From: Pseudomonas kribbensis
GTDB taxonomy: Bacteria > Pseudomonadota > Gammaproteobacteria > Pseudomonadales > Pseudomonadaceae
Reading direction: 5' to 3'
Assembly: GCF_003352185.1 (NCBI RefSeq)
Contig: NZ_CP029608.1
Coordinates: 3,968,001 to 4,032,000, forward strand
Length of the DNA stretch: 64,000 bases
Every line of letters begins with the position of its first letter. Positions within the stretch are counted from its first letter, which is position 1. This document shows positions 8,370-20,955 of the stretch, piece by piece. Both the position numbers and the translations under genes were made by a program. The notes under the pieces were generated by a model that was given only the letters and a program-made list of their open reading frames with translations, was not told the origin of the DNA and searched no databases.

Positions 8370-10112
8370 TTACTTGCGTGCTGCCTCCCACGACTTGAGC
8401 AGTTCGTTGTAGCTCACGGTTTCGCCTTTCGGTTTCTCGTTGGCCAGTTTTGGTTTTGGTGCGCCGGGTTGGTCGAACCAGTATTGCGCGTCGCGCTCGG
8501 GGTTCATTTTCGGGGCGCAGGTGGCCTGGGCCTTGGAGCGCTCCAGACGGGTCATGATCGCGTCCTGATCCTTGGCCAGGCCGTCGAGCGCCTGTTGCGG
8601 GGTCTTGTCGCCGCTGGCGGCTTCGGCGATGTGGCTCCACCACAGTTGTGCCAGACGTGGGTAGTCCGGCACGTTGGTGCCGGTCGGCGTCCATTGCACC
8701 CGCGCCGGGCTGCGGTAGAACTCGACCAGACCGCCGAGTTTCGGTGCCAGGTCGGTCATGGCTTGCGAGTTGATGTCCGACTCGCGGATTGGTGTCAGGC
8801 CGACGATGGTTTTCTTCAGCGACACGGTTTTCGAGGTCACGAACTGCGCGTACAGCCAGGCCGCGAGTTTCTGTTTCTCAGGCGTGGACTTCATGAAGGT
8901 CCAGGAACCCACGTCCTGATAACCCAGCTTCATCCCCTCTTCCCAGTACGGTCCGCGCGGCGATGGCGCCATCCGCCATTTCGGCGTGCCGTCGGCGTTG
9001 ACCACCGGCAGGCCCGGTTTGGTCATGTCGGCGGTGAACGCGGTGTACCAGAAAATCTGCTGGGCAATGTTGCCCTGGGACGGCACCGGGCCGGACTCGG
9101 AGAAGGTCATGCCCGCCGCTTCCGGTGGCGCGTAGGCCTTGAGCCAGTCCACGTACTTGGTCGTGGCGAACACCGCCGCCGGGCCGTTGGTATCGCCGCC
9201 ACGGGTCACGCTGGAGCCCACCGGGTGGCAGTCTTCGACGCGAATGCCCCACTCGTCCACCGGCAAGCCGTTGGGCAGGCCCTTGTCGCCGCCCCCGGCC
9301 ATGGAGAACCAGGCATCGGTGAAGCGCCAGCCCAGCGACGGGTCTTTCTTGCCGTAGTCCATGTGCCCGTAGATGCGCTTGCCGTCGATTTCCTTGACGT
9401 CTTCGCTGAAGAATTTGGCGATGTCTTCATAGGCGGACCAGTTCACCGGCACGCCCAGGTCATAACCGTATTTTTCCTTGAACTTGGCTTTCAGGTCGGC
9501 GCGTTCGAACCAGTCGGCGCGGAACCAGTACAGGTTGGCGAATTGCTGGTCGGGCAATTGATAGATCTTGCCGTCCGGCGCGGTGGTGAAGGAAATGCCG
9601 ATGAAGTCCTTGATGTCGAGGGTCGGCGAGGTGAAGTTCTTGCCCTCGTTGGCCATCAGGTCGGTGATCGACTCGGTCTTGCCGTAGCGAAAGTGTGTAC
9701 CGATCAGGTCCGAGTCGTTGACCCAGCCGTCGTAGATGTTCTTGTCCGATTGCATCACCGTCTGCATTTTTTCCACCACGTCGCCTTCCTGCAGCAGGTC
9801 GTGGGTCAGCTTGATCCCGGTGATTTCGCTGAAGGCCTTGGCCAGCACCTTGGATTCATATTCGTGGGTGGTCAGGGTTTCCGAAACAACCTTGATGTCC
9901 ATCCCGCGAAACGGCTCGGCGGCCTTGATGAACCACTTCAGTTCTTCGAGTTGCTGCTCAGGCGTCAGGGTCGACGGCTTGAACTCGCTGCCGATCCATT
10001 TTTTTGCCGCGTCCTCGTAGGCATCGGCCCAGGCGGTTGCGCTCAAACCGCCGAGTGCCAGCATGGCTGCCAATGAAATGCTATGTCGCAGCTTATTGTT
10101 TTTGTCGAACAT
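8370..10112 (-). CDS. glpV: GlpV-like ABC transporter substrate-binding protein
   Basis: Periplasmic solute-binding protein, 580 aa. The start is ATG 10110-10112 with an AGGAGG ribosome site. The signal peptide runs to about ALGGLSATAWADA. At about 580 aa it is much longer than usual sugar-binding proteins (about 420 aa) but fits the GlpV/DUF2160-associated group. Last gene of a six-gene minus-strand operon in the order glpS-T-P-Q-U-V, the order described for the rhizobial glycerol importer. Glycerol or another small polyol is therefore a reasonable ligand, but Pseudomonas normally takes up glycerol through GlpF and the ligand is not proven by sequence. Confidence 0.8.
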   Translation of the reverse strand: MFDKNNKLRHSISLAAMLALGGLSATAWADAYEDAAKKWIGSEFKPSTLTPEQQLEELKWFIKAAEPFRGMDIKVVSETLTTHEYESKVLAKAFSEITGIKLTHDLLQEGDVVEKMQTVMQSDKNIYDGWVNDSDLIGTHFRYGKTESITDLMANEGKNFTSPTLDIKDFIGISFTTAPDGKIYQLPDQQFANLYWFRADWFERADLKAKFKEKYGYDLGVPVNWSAYEDIAKFFSEDVKEIDGKRIYGHMDYGKKDPSLGWRFTDAWFSMAGGGDKGLPNGLPVDEWGIRVEDCHPVGSSVTRGGDTNGPAAVFATTKYVDWLKAYAPPEAAGMTFSESGPVPSQGNIAQQIFWYTAFTADMTKPGLPVVNADGTPKWRMAPSPRGPYWEEGMKLGYQDVGSWTFMKSTPEKQKLAAWLYAQFVTSKTVSLKKTIVGLTPIRESDINSQAMTDLAPKLGGLVEFYRSPARVQWTPTGTNVPDYPRLAQLWWSHIAEAASGDKTPQQALDGLAKDQDAIMTRLERSKAQATCAPKMNPERDAQYWFDQPGAPKPKLANEKPKGETVSYNELLKSWEAARK

Positions 10113-10159
10113 AGAGACCTCCTGTTTAAGTTCTGGAGCAACATTGCCGAGCGATTCGA

Positions 10160-10435
10160 CTAGCCCCAACGCATCACAGCCAACAGCCACACCAGGGACA
10201 ACGCGGACGCCACCCAGATGCTCCAGTCGGTTACGCCGATCACCAGCAGATGCAGGTAGGCGCTGCCGAGAAGACCGATGAACAAGCGATCGCCACGGGT
10301 GGTGGCAATCGGCAGAAACCCTCGCCGCAGGATGCTCGGCGAGCGCAGCTCCCAGGTGGTCATGCCCACCAGGATCAAGCCAATTACGATGAAAAACGCC
10401 GCCGTCGGGACGGTCCAGCTCATCCATTCCATCAT
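10160..10435 (-). CDS. glpU: DUF2160 small membrane protein (GlpU-like)
   Basis: 91-aa inner-membrane protein starting MMEWMSWTVP at ATG 10435, 7 nt after the glpQ stop, with a GAGGA ribosome site. Hydrophobic segments at about residues 10-28, and two more near the C-terminus (GLLGSAYLHLLVIGV, SIWVASALSLVWLLAV). The conserved TTWELRSPS stretch is typical of DUF2160. It is regularly found between permease and binding protein genes in GlpSTPQUV-type operons; its exact role is unknown. A reading frame starting at 10489 overlaps glpQ and is unlikely. Confidence 0.78.
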   Translation of the reverse strand: MMEWMSWTVPTAAFFIVIGLILVGMTTWELRSPSILRRGFLPIATTRGDRLFIGLLGSAYLHLLVIGVTDWSIWVASALSLVWLLAVMRWG

Positions 10436-10442
10436 CAGTTCC

Positions 10443-11243
<801 letters not shown>

Positions 11244-11252
11244 GGCCGGGCC

Positions 11253-12115
<863 letters not shown>

Positions 12116-12119
<4 letters not shown>

Positions 12120-13225
12120 GGCTGCACCTCTTCGCTGGCTTCGAGCAGGAATTCATCGGCGTAGACCATCAGCCACTGCGCCGGAAAACTGATGTAGGCC
12201 GTGCCCTGGGGCACCGGTTTGTCTTCGGCCAGACGCACTTTCAGCGGTGCGCCGTCCAGATCCAGGGTCATGATCTTGTAGGTGCCAAGGTCTTCGACGT
12301 GTACGACCCGCGCTTGCATCGCGTCATCGAACGGCTCGTCCCACACATGAATGAACTCGGGGCGGATGCCGACTTTCAGGTTTTTCCACTGGCCGTGTTC
12401 GATATGCCGTTGCAGCGCGTCGGACAGCGGCAGATGGGTCGAGTTGAAACCGACGCCCCCCGGTTGCGGCTGCACCTCGATCAGGTTCATCCCGGGGCTG
12501 CCGATGAAGTAGCCGACAAAGGTGTGGCTCGGCCGCTCGAACAATTCCCGGGGTGTGCCGAACTGCACAATCTGGCCGCCATACATCACCGCGATCTTGT
12601 CGGCGAAGGTCGAGGCCTCCAGTTGATCGTGGGTGACGTAGACCATGGTGATGTTGAACTGCTCGTGGATCTGCTTGAGCTTACGCCGCAGTTTCCACTT
12701 CAGATGCGGGTCGATCACCGTCAGCGGCTCATCGAAGAGGATCGCCGAAACGTCGTCGCGCACCAGCCCACGACCCATGGAGACTTTCTGTTTTTCGTCG
12801 GCGGTGAGGTTGCGCGCCTTTTTGCTCAACAGGTTTTGCAGGTCGAGGACTTCGGCGATTTCCTGCACCTTGCTGTGGACTTTGGCCTCGGCCATGCCCT
12901 GATTTCTCAAGGGAAACGCCAGGTTGTCGAACACGGTCATGGTGTCGTAGACCACCGGAAACTGGAAAACCTGGGCGATGTTGCGCTTCTCCGGGGTCAG
13001 GTCGTTGACTGCTTTGCCATCGAACAACACATGCCCCTGAGACGGGCTGAGCAGGCCGGAAATGATGTTGAGCAAAGTCGACTTGCCGCAACCCGACGGC
13101 CCGAGCAAGGCATAGGCGCCGCCCTGCTCCCAGATGTGGTCCATTTCGCGGATGGCGTAGTCTTCCGACCCGCCCGGACTTTTGCTGTAACTGTGAGCGA
13201 GGTGCTGCAAACGGATTTCGGCCAT
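12116..13225 (-). CDS. glpT: ABC transporter ATP-binding protein (GlpT-like), degenerate signature
   Basis: 369-aa ATPase of the MalK/UgpC group with a C-terminal TOBE-like regulatory region. Canonical Walker A GPSGCGKST (42-50), Q-loop AQVFQF, Walker B AILFDEP, and H-loop YVTHD with H199. The ABC signature is degenerate: LTADEKQ (140-146) replaces LSGGQ. This complements glpS, which has LSGGQ but lacks the H-loop His. The start overlaps the glpS stop (TGATG). Not the glycerol-3-phosphate antiporter GlpT. Confidence 0.82.
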
Positions 13226-14319
13226 CAGGCAACCCTCGCGACACGCCGGCCCGGCGCCTGCACCAGACGGCCCTGCGCATCGAACACAAACAGTTTATGG
13301 GTCGGGATATAGATGCGGATCGGCGCATCGACGTCGTATTCGTGAACGCCGGGCAAGTGCAACACCAGCAGGAAATGCTCGTTGCGCACGTGCAGGAAGG
13401 TTTCCGAACCACTGATCTCCGCCACCTCGACGGTCACGGCCAATTCGAGGTCGTCATCGTTGCTCGGCACCAGCGAGATATGGCTCGGACGCACGCCAAA
13501 ACGGAACTCGCCCTCGCCCACCGGGCGCAGATCGACGTTCAACGGGAAGTGCACAAAGTTGGCGAAACTCACTTCGTTGCCGGCGATGCGCCCCGGCATC
13601 AGGTTGATCGGCGGCTCGGAGAACAATTCCGCCGCCAGCACCGTTTGTGGCTGGTGATAGACCTCGGTCGACGGGCCGCTCTGGATCACCCGGCCTTCGT
13701 GAAGAATGGTGGTGGTGCCGCCCAAGGCAAGCGCTTCGTTGGGTTCGGTGGTGGCGTAGATGGCGATGGTGTGGCGCGCCTTGAACAGCTCGCGCATTTC
13801 CTGGCGCAGTTCTTCGCGCAGTTTGTAGTCGAGGTTGACCAGCGGTTCATCGAACAGGATCAGCTCCGCATCTTTCACCAACGCCCGGGCCATGGCGGTG
13901 CGCTGTTGCTGACCGCCGGACAGCTCCAGCGGATAGCGCTTCAGAAACTTCTCGATGCGCAGCATCTTCGCGGTGTCCTGCACCTTGCTCTGGATCTGCT
14001 CGTTGGAGATCCCGGCCTGGCGCAACGGCGAGGCGATGTTTTCAAACACCGTCATGGTCGGGTAATTGATGAACTGCTGATAAACCATCGACACGTTGCG
14101 CAGACGCACCGGGCGCTGGGTGACATCGACGCCGTTCATCAGGATGCGGCCGCTGTCGGGCTTGTCCAGACCGGCCATCAGGCGCATGAGGCTGGTCTTG
14201 CCGGACAGCGTGCGCCCGAGCAGGACATTGAAGGATCCGGCTTCGAATTTCAGGTTCGCATCGTCGATCCAGGTCTGGCCCTCGACGGTGCGGCTGACGT
14301 GCTCCAGGGTGAGTGACAT
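13225..14319 (-). CDS. glpS: ABC transporter ATP-binding protein (GlpS-like), no H-loop histidine
   Basis: 364-aa ATPase, first gene of the importer operon. Walker A GRTLSGKT (35-42), signature LSGGQQQR (133-140), Walker B LILFDEP with D157-E158, and a TOBE-like C-terminus. The switch histidine is missing: YATTEPNEA is found where YVTHDQLEA is expected, so T191 replaces His. The start is ATG 14317-14319. An A-rich run AATAATAAAAAGG (14339-14327) covers and precedes the weak ribosome site and looks like an Hfq/Crc catabolite-repression motif. A sigma-54 promoter lies upstream. Confidence 0.82.
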   Translation of the reverse strand: MSLTLEHVSRTVEGQTWIDDANLKFEAGSFNVLLGRTLSGKTSLMRLMAGLDKPDSGRILMNGVDVTQRPVRLRNVSMVYQQFINYPTMTVFENIASPLRQAGISNEQIQSKVQDTAKMLRIEKFLKRYPLELSGGQQQRTAMARALVKDAELILFDEPLVNLDYKLREELRQEMRELFKARHTIAIYATTEPNEALALGGTTTILHEGRVIQSGPSTEVYHQPQTVLAAELFSEPPINLMPGRIAGNEVSFANFVHFPLNVDLRPVGEGEFRFGVRPSHISLVPSNDDDLELAVTVEVAEISGSETFLHVRNEHFLLVLHLPGVHEYDVDAPIRIYIPTHKLFVFDAQGRLVQAPGRRVARVA

Positions 14320-14331
14320 GGCTCGGCCTTT

Positions 14332-14339
14332 TTATTATT
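14332..14339 (-). promoter_or_regulatory. A-rich (CA) motif at the glpS ribosome site
   Basis: On the minus strand AATAATAA directly abuts the AAGG ribosome site of glpS. This fits AAnAAnAA, the motif bound by Hfq with Crc in Pseudomonas to block translation during growth on preferred carbon sources. Confidence 0.5.
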
Positions 14340-14363
14340 GGAGTCAAGCGACGTGTGCAACAG

Positions 14364-14379
14364 AGCGACATTCGTGCCA
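14364..14379 (-). promoter_or_regulatory. sigma-54 (-24/-12) promoter of the importer operon
   Basis: Minus-strand TGGCACGAATGTCGCT matches the consensus TGGCACG-N4-TTGCW with one mismatch. The invariant GG and GC are at the required 12-bp spacing, and the -12 GC is at 14366-14365. Transcription would start near 14353, 34 bp before glpS. Confidence 0.75.
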
Positions 14380-14443
14380 GAAATCCCAAGCCGTTGATTC
14401 GCCGCGAAAATCGTCAAAAACGCGGACAAAGCACCTTCATTGC

Positions 14444-14491
14444 TGAACACATTTGAACAGTTCAACGATTGACAATGAACAATAGTGAACA
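14444..14491. promoter_or_regulatory. phased TGAACA repeats, likely activator sites (UAS)
   Basis: Four copies of TGAACA start at 14444, 14454, 14476 and 14486, spaced 10, 22 and 10 bp, so all lie on one helix face. The second is part of the palindrome TTGAACAGTTCAA (14453-14465). They lie about 80-125 bp upstream of the sigma-54 promoter, the usual place for enhancer-binding protein sites. Confidence 0.6.
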
Positions 14492-14530
14492 ACACTCTAT
14501 CGATGCTTTTCAGGTCCCGACGGGCCTCAT

Positions 14531-14544
14531 AACAATAATAAAAA
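14531..14544 (+). promoter_or_regulatory. A-rich (CA) motif in the activator leader
   Basis: AACAATAATAAAAA fits repeated AAnAAnAA and lies 12 nt before the GAGG ribosome site of the sigma-54 activator: a candidate Hfq/Crc target. Confidence 0.5.
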
Positions 14545-14568
14545 CGCTGCTTTCAGAGGCTGACTGCC

Positions 14569-16419
14569 ATGTCCGCACCTGCCCCGCCGCTTTCCCACGA
14601 AGCCATCGTCCAGGACTCCTGGTCCCGTTGCCGCGCCTTCGGTCTCAAGCATCAAAGTGCACCGGCGTTTGACCAGTTGCCCGCCTCCGGTATCGCGCAG
14701 TTGCTCGACAGTCACCATTCGCTGGTACAGACCACCCATCAGGAAGTGCTGCCGTACTACGAGAACATCCTGAGCAATTCCAATTGCCTGATCATGCTGG
14801 CCGACAATCAGGGCCAGGTGCTGACGTCCTGGGGCACCCAGCGCTTTATCGAGCCTAATCTGGCACGGGGTTTTCAGGCCGGGGCAAGCTGGATGGAACA
14901 CGCCAGCGGCACCAATGCCATCGGCACGGCGCTGGCCTGCGAGCAGGCGGTGCACATCGAGCATGACGAGCATTTCCTCAAGGCCAACCGTTTCATGACC
15001 GGTTCCGCCGCGCCGATCTTCAACGCCGAACGCAAGGTCATCGCGGTGCTCGATGTGTCCAGTGACAGTTATCTGCCGCCCTCCCATACCCTCGGCATGG
15101 TCAAGATGATGAGCCAGACCGTGGAGAACCGGCTGATCCTCAACCTGTTCCATGGCCAGCACTTTCAACTGACCTTCAACACCGGGTTGAACAACCTGGA
15201 CAGCCAGTGGGCGGGTTTGCTGATTTTCGATGAGAGCGGTCAGGTGCTGTCGGCCAACCGCCGGGCTGACAATCTGTTGGGCGTGCGGTTGTCGCGGGTG
15301 AGTGTCGAAAGTCTGTTCAAGGTGTCGTTGCTGGAATTGCTCAATCAGCCGGACGGCTTGCCGTTTTCCTTGCAGACCTCGGGGCGCAATCGATTCCAGT
15401 GTCTGTTGAAACGGCCCAAGCAGGCACCGATTCAAGCACGGGTGTTTGCGGAACCCGGAGCCACCGAACCGAAAGTCGCCGCACCGACGGGAATCAGCCT
15501 GAGCACCCTGCACTTCGGCGACAGCCGCGTGGAAAAAGCCGTGCGTCAGGCCGAGCGCCTGCTGGAGAAAGACATTCCGCTGTTGATTCACGGTGAAACC
15601 GGGGTCGGCAAGGAAGTCTTCGTCAAAGCCCTGCATCAGGCCAGCTCTCGCAGCAAACAGGCGTTCATCGCCGTGAACTGCGCAGCGATCCCCGCCGAGC
15701 TGGTGGAGTCCGAGCTGTTCGGCTACGAGAAAGGCGCGTTCACCGGCGCCAACCAGAAAGGCAGCATCGGCCTGATCCGCAAGGCCGACAAAGGCACGCT
15801 GTTCCTCGACGAGATCGGCGACATGCCGCTGCCGACCCAGGCCCGCCTGCTGCGGGTGTTGCAGGAACGTTGCGTGCAACCGGTGGGCAGCAGCGAGTTG
15901 TTTCCGGTAGATCTGCGGATCATCTCCGCCACCAACCGCTCGTTGCGCGAACAGGTGCAACTGGGGCGCTTTCGCGAGGATTTGTACTACCGCATCGGCG
16001 GCCTGACCCTGGAATTGCCGCCGCTGCGCGAACGCAGTGACAGGCAAGCGCTGTTCAAACGTTTGTGGGAACAGCATCGCGAACCGACGCAATGGGCAGG
16101 ATTGAGCAGCGAAGTGCTGGAGTTGTTCGATCGTCACCCATGGCCCGGGAATCTGCGTCAGGTCAGCAGCGTGATGCAGGTGGCGCTGGCCATGGCCGAA
16201 GAGCAACCGGTAAGACCTGAGCATCTGCCGGATGATTTCTTTGTCGATCTGGAGATGGAGCCGCTGGAAACACCAGAGCCTTTGGGGATCGATCTGAATG
16301 ACAGCGAGGCGTTGAATCGGGAACTGCAGGCGGCCGGGGGCAATATTTCCCATCTGGCGCGGCGGTTGGGGGTGAGCCGCAATACTCTCTATAAGCGATT
16401 GCGGCAGGCTGAAGTCTGA
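14569..16419 (+). CDS. sigma-54-dependent activator, AcoR-like (GAF-AAA-Fis)
   Basis: 616-aa enhancer-binding protein, divergent from the importer it probably activates. GAF-like sensor about residues 70-190 (SWMEHASGTNAIGTALA is typical of AcoR), and a PAS-like linker about 212-290. AAA+ domain: Walker A GETGVGKE (342-349), sigma-54 contact loop GAFTGA (389-394), Walker B LFLDEIGD (411-418). The C-terminal Fis-type HTH is GGNISHLARRLGVSRNTLYKRL. The sensor is a ligand-binding type rather than a phosphorylated receiver, so it probably senses the imported compound or a product of it. The ligand is unknown. Confidence 0.85.
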   Translation: MSAPAPPLSHEAIVQDSWSRCRAFGLKHQSAPAFDQLPASGIAQLLDSHHSLVQTTHQEVLPYYENILSNSNCLIMLADNQGQVLTSWGTQRFIEPNLARGFQAGASWMEHASGTNAIGTALACEQAVHIEHDEHFLKANRFMTGSAAPIFNAERKVIAVLDVSSDSYLPPSHTLGMVKMMSQTVENRLILNLFHGQHFQLTFNTGLNNLDSQWAGLLIFDESGQVLSANRRADNLLGVRLSRVSVESLFKVSLLELLNQPDGLPFSLQTSGRNRFQCLLKRPKQAPIQARVFAEPGATEPKVAAPTGISLSTLHFGDSRVEKAVRQAERLLEKDIPLLIHGETGVGKEVFVKALHQASSRSKQAFIAVNCAAIPAELVESELFGYEKGAFTGANQKGSIGLIRKADKGTLFLDEIGDMPLPTQARLLRVLQERCVQPVGSSELFPVDLRIISATNRSLREQVQLGRFREDLYYRIGGLTLELPPLRERSDRQALFKRLWEQHREPTQWAGLSSEVLELFDRHPWPGNLRQVSSVMQVALAMAEEQPVRPEHLPDDFFVDLEMEPLETPEPLGIDLNDSEALNRELQAAGGNISHLARRLGVSRNTLYKRLRQAEV

Positions 16420-16434
16420 CGGCTGCGCCGTCAA

Positions 16435-16509
16435 TCGCGAGCAGGCTCGCTCCCACATTTGATCTGCGCCATACACCAATCCCTTGTGGGAGCGAACTTG
16501 CTCGCGAAG
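16435..16509. repeat. REP element pair
   Basis: TCGCGAGCAGGCTCGCTCCC (from 16435) and the inverse GTGGGAGCGAACTTGCTCGC (from 16486) form a facing pair of Pseudomonas REP palindromes between the activator gene and uppP. Confidence 0.85.
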
Positions 16510-16627
16510 GCGTCAGTCCCGTCACCCTAAAAAACCCTTCACGGCACCCATTGACCGTACCAGCTAGACTGTGACGAAATGTTTCAGGTTTTCGCCCCTT
16601 CTTCCTGATCCTCACAGGGTAAGTTCT

Positions 16628-17500
16628 TTGACCAACATCTGTTCTACCGGCCTTGATATCGGCTTCGCCTCGCTGGATTACCTGCAAATCGGCATCCTCG
16701 GCGTCATTCAAGGCATCACCGAATTGCTGCCCGTTTCCTCCACCGCCCACATGCGCATCGTTCCGGCCCTGCTCGGCTGGCCGGATCCCGGCTCGGCGTT
16801 TTCCGCCGCGATGCAACTGGCCGCACTGGCGGCGGTGGTCAGTTATTTCTGGCGCGACGTGAGACAGGTCGCGACCGGCAGTCTGGAGGCGGTGCGACAA
16901 CGGGATTTCAACAATCAATGGTTCATCCTCGCGGTGGCCATCGTGCTGGCGACCATCCCCATCGGTATTGCCGGCATCGCCTTATCCTCGACGCTCAATG
17001 CCTGCAACTCGCCGTTGCGCGGTTTGATGGTGATCGGGATTTCCTGCGTGGTGATGGCGGTGTTGCTGGCCATCGCCGAACTCACCTGTCGCCATCGCCG
17101 TACCGTGGGTGAAATGCGTTTGCGCGATGCGCTGATCGTGGGTATTGCTCAGATCGGGGCGCTGATTCCCGGCGTTTCGCGCTCAGGGTCGACACTGACG
17201 GCGGCGCTGTTCCTCAACTTCAAACGTGAGGAAGCCGCACGCTTCTCCTTCCTGCTCGGGCTGCCGGCCATCGCGCTGGCGGGGTTGAAGGAGTTGTGGG
17301 TGCTGTTCCATGCTCAACTGCCGGCGCAAGCCTGGGCGCACCTGATTTTCGGTCTGGTGATTGCCAGTATCTCGGCGTTTTTCGCGATCTGGGGTCTGAT
17401 GCGCTTTCTGGAGAAGTTCTCCACCTGGCCATTCGTGATTTACCGCGCAGTACTGGGGATTTTCCTGATCGTCGCGGTCAGCACCGGGCTCTTGAGTTAA
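16628..17500 (+). CDS. uppP: undecaprenyl-diphosphatase (UppP/BacA family)
   Basis: Inner-membrane phosphatase that recycles undecaprenyl pyrophosphate for cell-wall synthesis and can give bacitracin resistance. Motifs: GITELLPVSSTAH near the N-terminus (catalytic Glu and PxSST) and GVSRSGSTLTAAL, in a protein with about eight TM helices. A TTG at 16628 (about 290 aa) is preferred, with AGGG/TAAG upstream. A GTG at 16571 would add a non-conserved tail. Single gene between a REP pair and a terminator. It is probably one of more than one UppP in such genomes. Confidence 0.85.
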   Translation: MTNICSTGLDIGFASLDYLQIGILGVIQGITELLPVSSTAHMRIVPALLGWPDPGSAFSAAMQLAALAAVVSYFWRDVRQVATGSLEAVRQRDFNNQWFILAVAIVLATIPIGIAGIALSSTLNACNSPLRGLMVIGISCVVMAVLLAIAELTCRHRRTVGEMRLRDALIVGIAQIGALIPGVSRSGSTLTAALFLNFKREEAARFSFLLGLPAIALAGLKELWVLFHAQLPAQAWAHLIFGLVIASISAFFAIWGLMRFLEKFSTWPFVIYRAVLGIFLIVAVSTGLLS

Positions 17501-17516
17501 GGCCCGCCGCAAAAAA

Positions 17517-17546
17517 CAAAACCCGCACTTGGCGGGTTTTGTTTTT
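17517..17546. terminator. terminator between uppP and cysS
   Basis: Stem CAAAACCCGC (17517-17526) / GCGGGTTTTG (17532-17541), loop ACTTG, then TTTTT. The A-tract on the other side makes it bidirectional for the convergent uppP and cysS transcripts. Confidence 0.88.
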
Positions 17547-17557
17547 AAAGCACTTAC

Positions 17558-17588
17558 GTTTGTTCCTACGCTGAGCGTGGGAACAAAC
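17558..17588. repeat. GTTCC-type inverted repeat
   Basis: Two 15-bp arms around a single base (GTTTGTTCCTACGCT / AGCGTGGGAACAAAC, one T-G mismatch), 12 bp past the cysS stop. The core resembles the dispersed GTTCCCACGC palindromes of fluorescent pseudomonads. Confidence 0.65.
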
Positions 17589-17600
17589 ATGCCGAGTGGA

Positions 17601-18989
17601 TCAGTCAGCCAGACGCCAGGTCGTGCCGCCCTTGCCGTCTTCCAGCACCACGCCCATGGCAGTGAGCTGGTCGCGGATGCGGTCGGATTCGGCCCAGTCC
17701 TTGCCGGCACGTGCCGCCAGACGCGCAGCAATCAGCGCATCGACTTCAGCCGCATCCACACGCCCTTCGGCGCCGGCCTGCAGGAAGTCATCGGCTTCGA
17801 GCTGCAACACACCCAGCACGCTGGCGAGTTCTTTCAGGCGTGCCGCCAGACCGGCCGCCGCATCGAGATCGCTCTCGCGCAGACGGTTGATCTCACGCAC
17901 CATCTCGAACAGCACTGCACAGGCTTCCGGCGTGCCGAAGTCGTCGTTCATCACCGTGGTGAAACGCTCGACGAAGGCTTCGCCGCCAGCCGGCGCCACG
18001 CTCGGCAGGCCTTTCAACGCGTGGTAGAAACGCTCCAGGGCGCCCTTGGCGTCCTTGAGGTTGTCTTCCGAGTAGTTGATCGCGCTGCGGTAGTGGCTCG
18101 ACACCAGCAGGTAACGCACGACTTCCGGGTGGTACTTGTCGAGCACGTCGCGAATGGTGAAGAAGTTGTTCAAGGACTTGGACATCTTCTCGCCATTGAT
18201 ACGGATCATGCCGCAATGCATCCACGCGTTGGCGTAAGTCTTGCCGGTGGCCGCTTCGCTCTGGGCGATTTCGTTTTCGTGGTGCGGGAACTCGAGGTCA
18301 CTACCGCCGCCATGAATGTCGAAAGTCTCACCGAGGCAGCAGGTGGACATCACCGAGCACTCGATGTGCCAGCCCGGACGCCCGGCGCCCCACGGCGATT
18401 CCCAGCTCGGCTCGCCCGGCTTGACGCCTTTCCATAGCACGAAGTCCAGCGGATCTTCCTTGGCTTCGTCGACCTCGATCCGCGCACCGATGCGCAGGTC
18501 TTCGATCTTCTTGCGCGAGAGCTTGCCGTAGCCCATGAACTTGCCGACGCGGTAGTACACGTCGCCATTGCCCGGGGCGTAGGCGTAACCCTTGTCGATC
18601 AGGGTCTGGATCATCGCGTGCATGCCAGGGATGTGATCCGTGGCGCGCGGCTCCATGTCCGGCTTCTTGATGTTCAGGCGCGCTTCGTCTTCGTGCATCG
18701 CGGCGATCATGCGCTCGGTCAACGCTTCGAACGACTCGCCGTTCTCGTTGGCCCGGTTGATGATCTTGTCGTCGATGTCGGTGATGTTGCGCACGTAGGT
18801 CAGGTCATAACCGCTGAACCGCAACCAGCGGGTCACCAGGTCGAACGCGACCATGCTGCGGCCATGGCCCAGGTGGCAGTAGTCGTACACGGTCATCCCG
18901 CAGACGTACATGCGCACCTTGTTGCCATCCAGCGGCTTGAAGACTTCTTTGCTCTTGGTGAGCGTGTTGTAGATCGAAAGCACGGTCAT
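17601..18989 (-). CDS. cysS: cysteinyl-tRNA synthetase
   Basis: Class I aminoacyl-tRNA synthetase charging tRNA-Cys, 462 aa, full length. HIGH box [13 protein letters not shown] box EKMSKSLNN, the zinc-binding first Cys in [13 protein letters not shown], and further ligands in HIECSVMS and FPHHENE. The C-terminal anticodon-binding region is complete. It lies 14 nt after glnS on the same strand, so the two are co-transcribed. Confidence 0.97.
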   Translation of the reverse strand: MTVLSIYNTLTKSKEVFKPLDGNKVRMYVCGMTVYDYCHLGHGRSMVAFDLVTRWLRFSGYDLTYVRNITDIDDKIINRANENGESFEALTERMIAAMHEDEARLNIKKPDMEPRATDHIPGMHAMIQTLIDKGYAYAPGNGDVYYRVGKFMGYGKLSRKKIEDLRIGARIEVDEAKEDPLDFVLWKGVKPGEPSWESPWGAGRPGWHIECSVMSTCCLGETFDIHGGGSDLEFPHHENEIAQSEAATGKTYANAWMHCGMIRINGEKMSKSLNNFFTIRDVLDKYHPEVVRYLLVSSHYRSAINYSEDNLKDAKGALERFYHALKGLPSVAPAGGEAFVERFTTVMNDDFGTPEACAVLFEMVREINRLRESDLDAAAGLAARLKELASVLGVLQLEADDFLQAGAEGRVDAAEVDALIAARLAARAGKDWAESDRIRDQLTAMGVVLEDGKGGTTWRLAD

Positions 18990-19003
18990 TCCTTAAGACT
19001 TGA

Positions 19004-20704
<1,701 letters not shown>

Positions 20705-20955
20705 AGGATCCTTGACTTACATGTGCGCGGCCGCAAAGGGGGCCAGACAAAACAAAGCCGCTATCATAGCCGATGCTGTCAAGGGCCTGACAGAGCACAC
20801 TCTTATAAAGGCGCGCATTTAATCGCCGGCAATTGAAAAACAGCCTCGAAATTCGCGCCTGTCACGCTAAACTGCGCACCTTGGCCTAAGCAGGCTGAAC
20901 CGGTTGCGGGGCGTGAGGCTCCAAAACCACGAATTCCTTATAAAGAGTACTGACC

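Noticed and set aside
14527..16479. 650-aa open frame on the minus strand opposite the sigma-54 activator
   Set aside because: It is the complementary shadow of a strongly recognisable gene in GC-rich DNA, with no domain, signal or ribosome site of its own.
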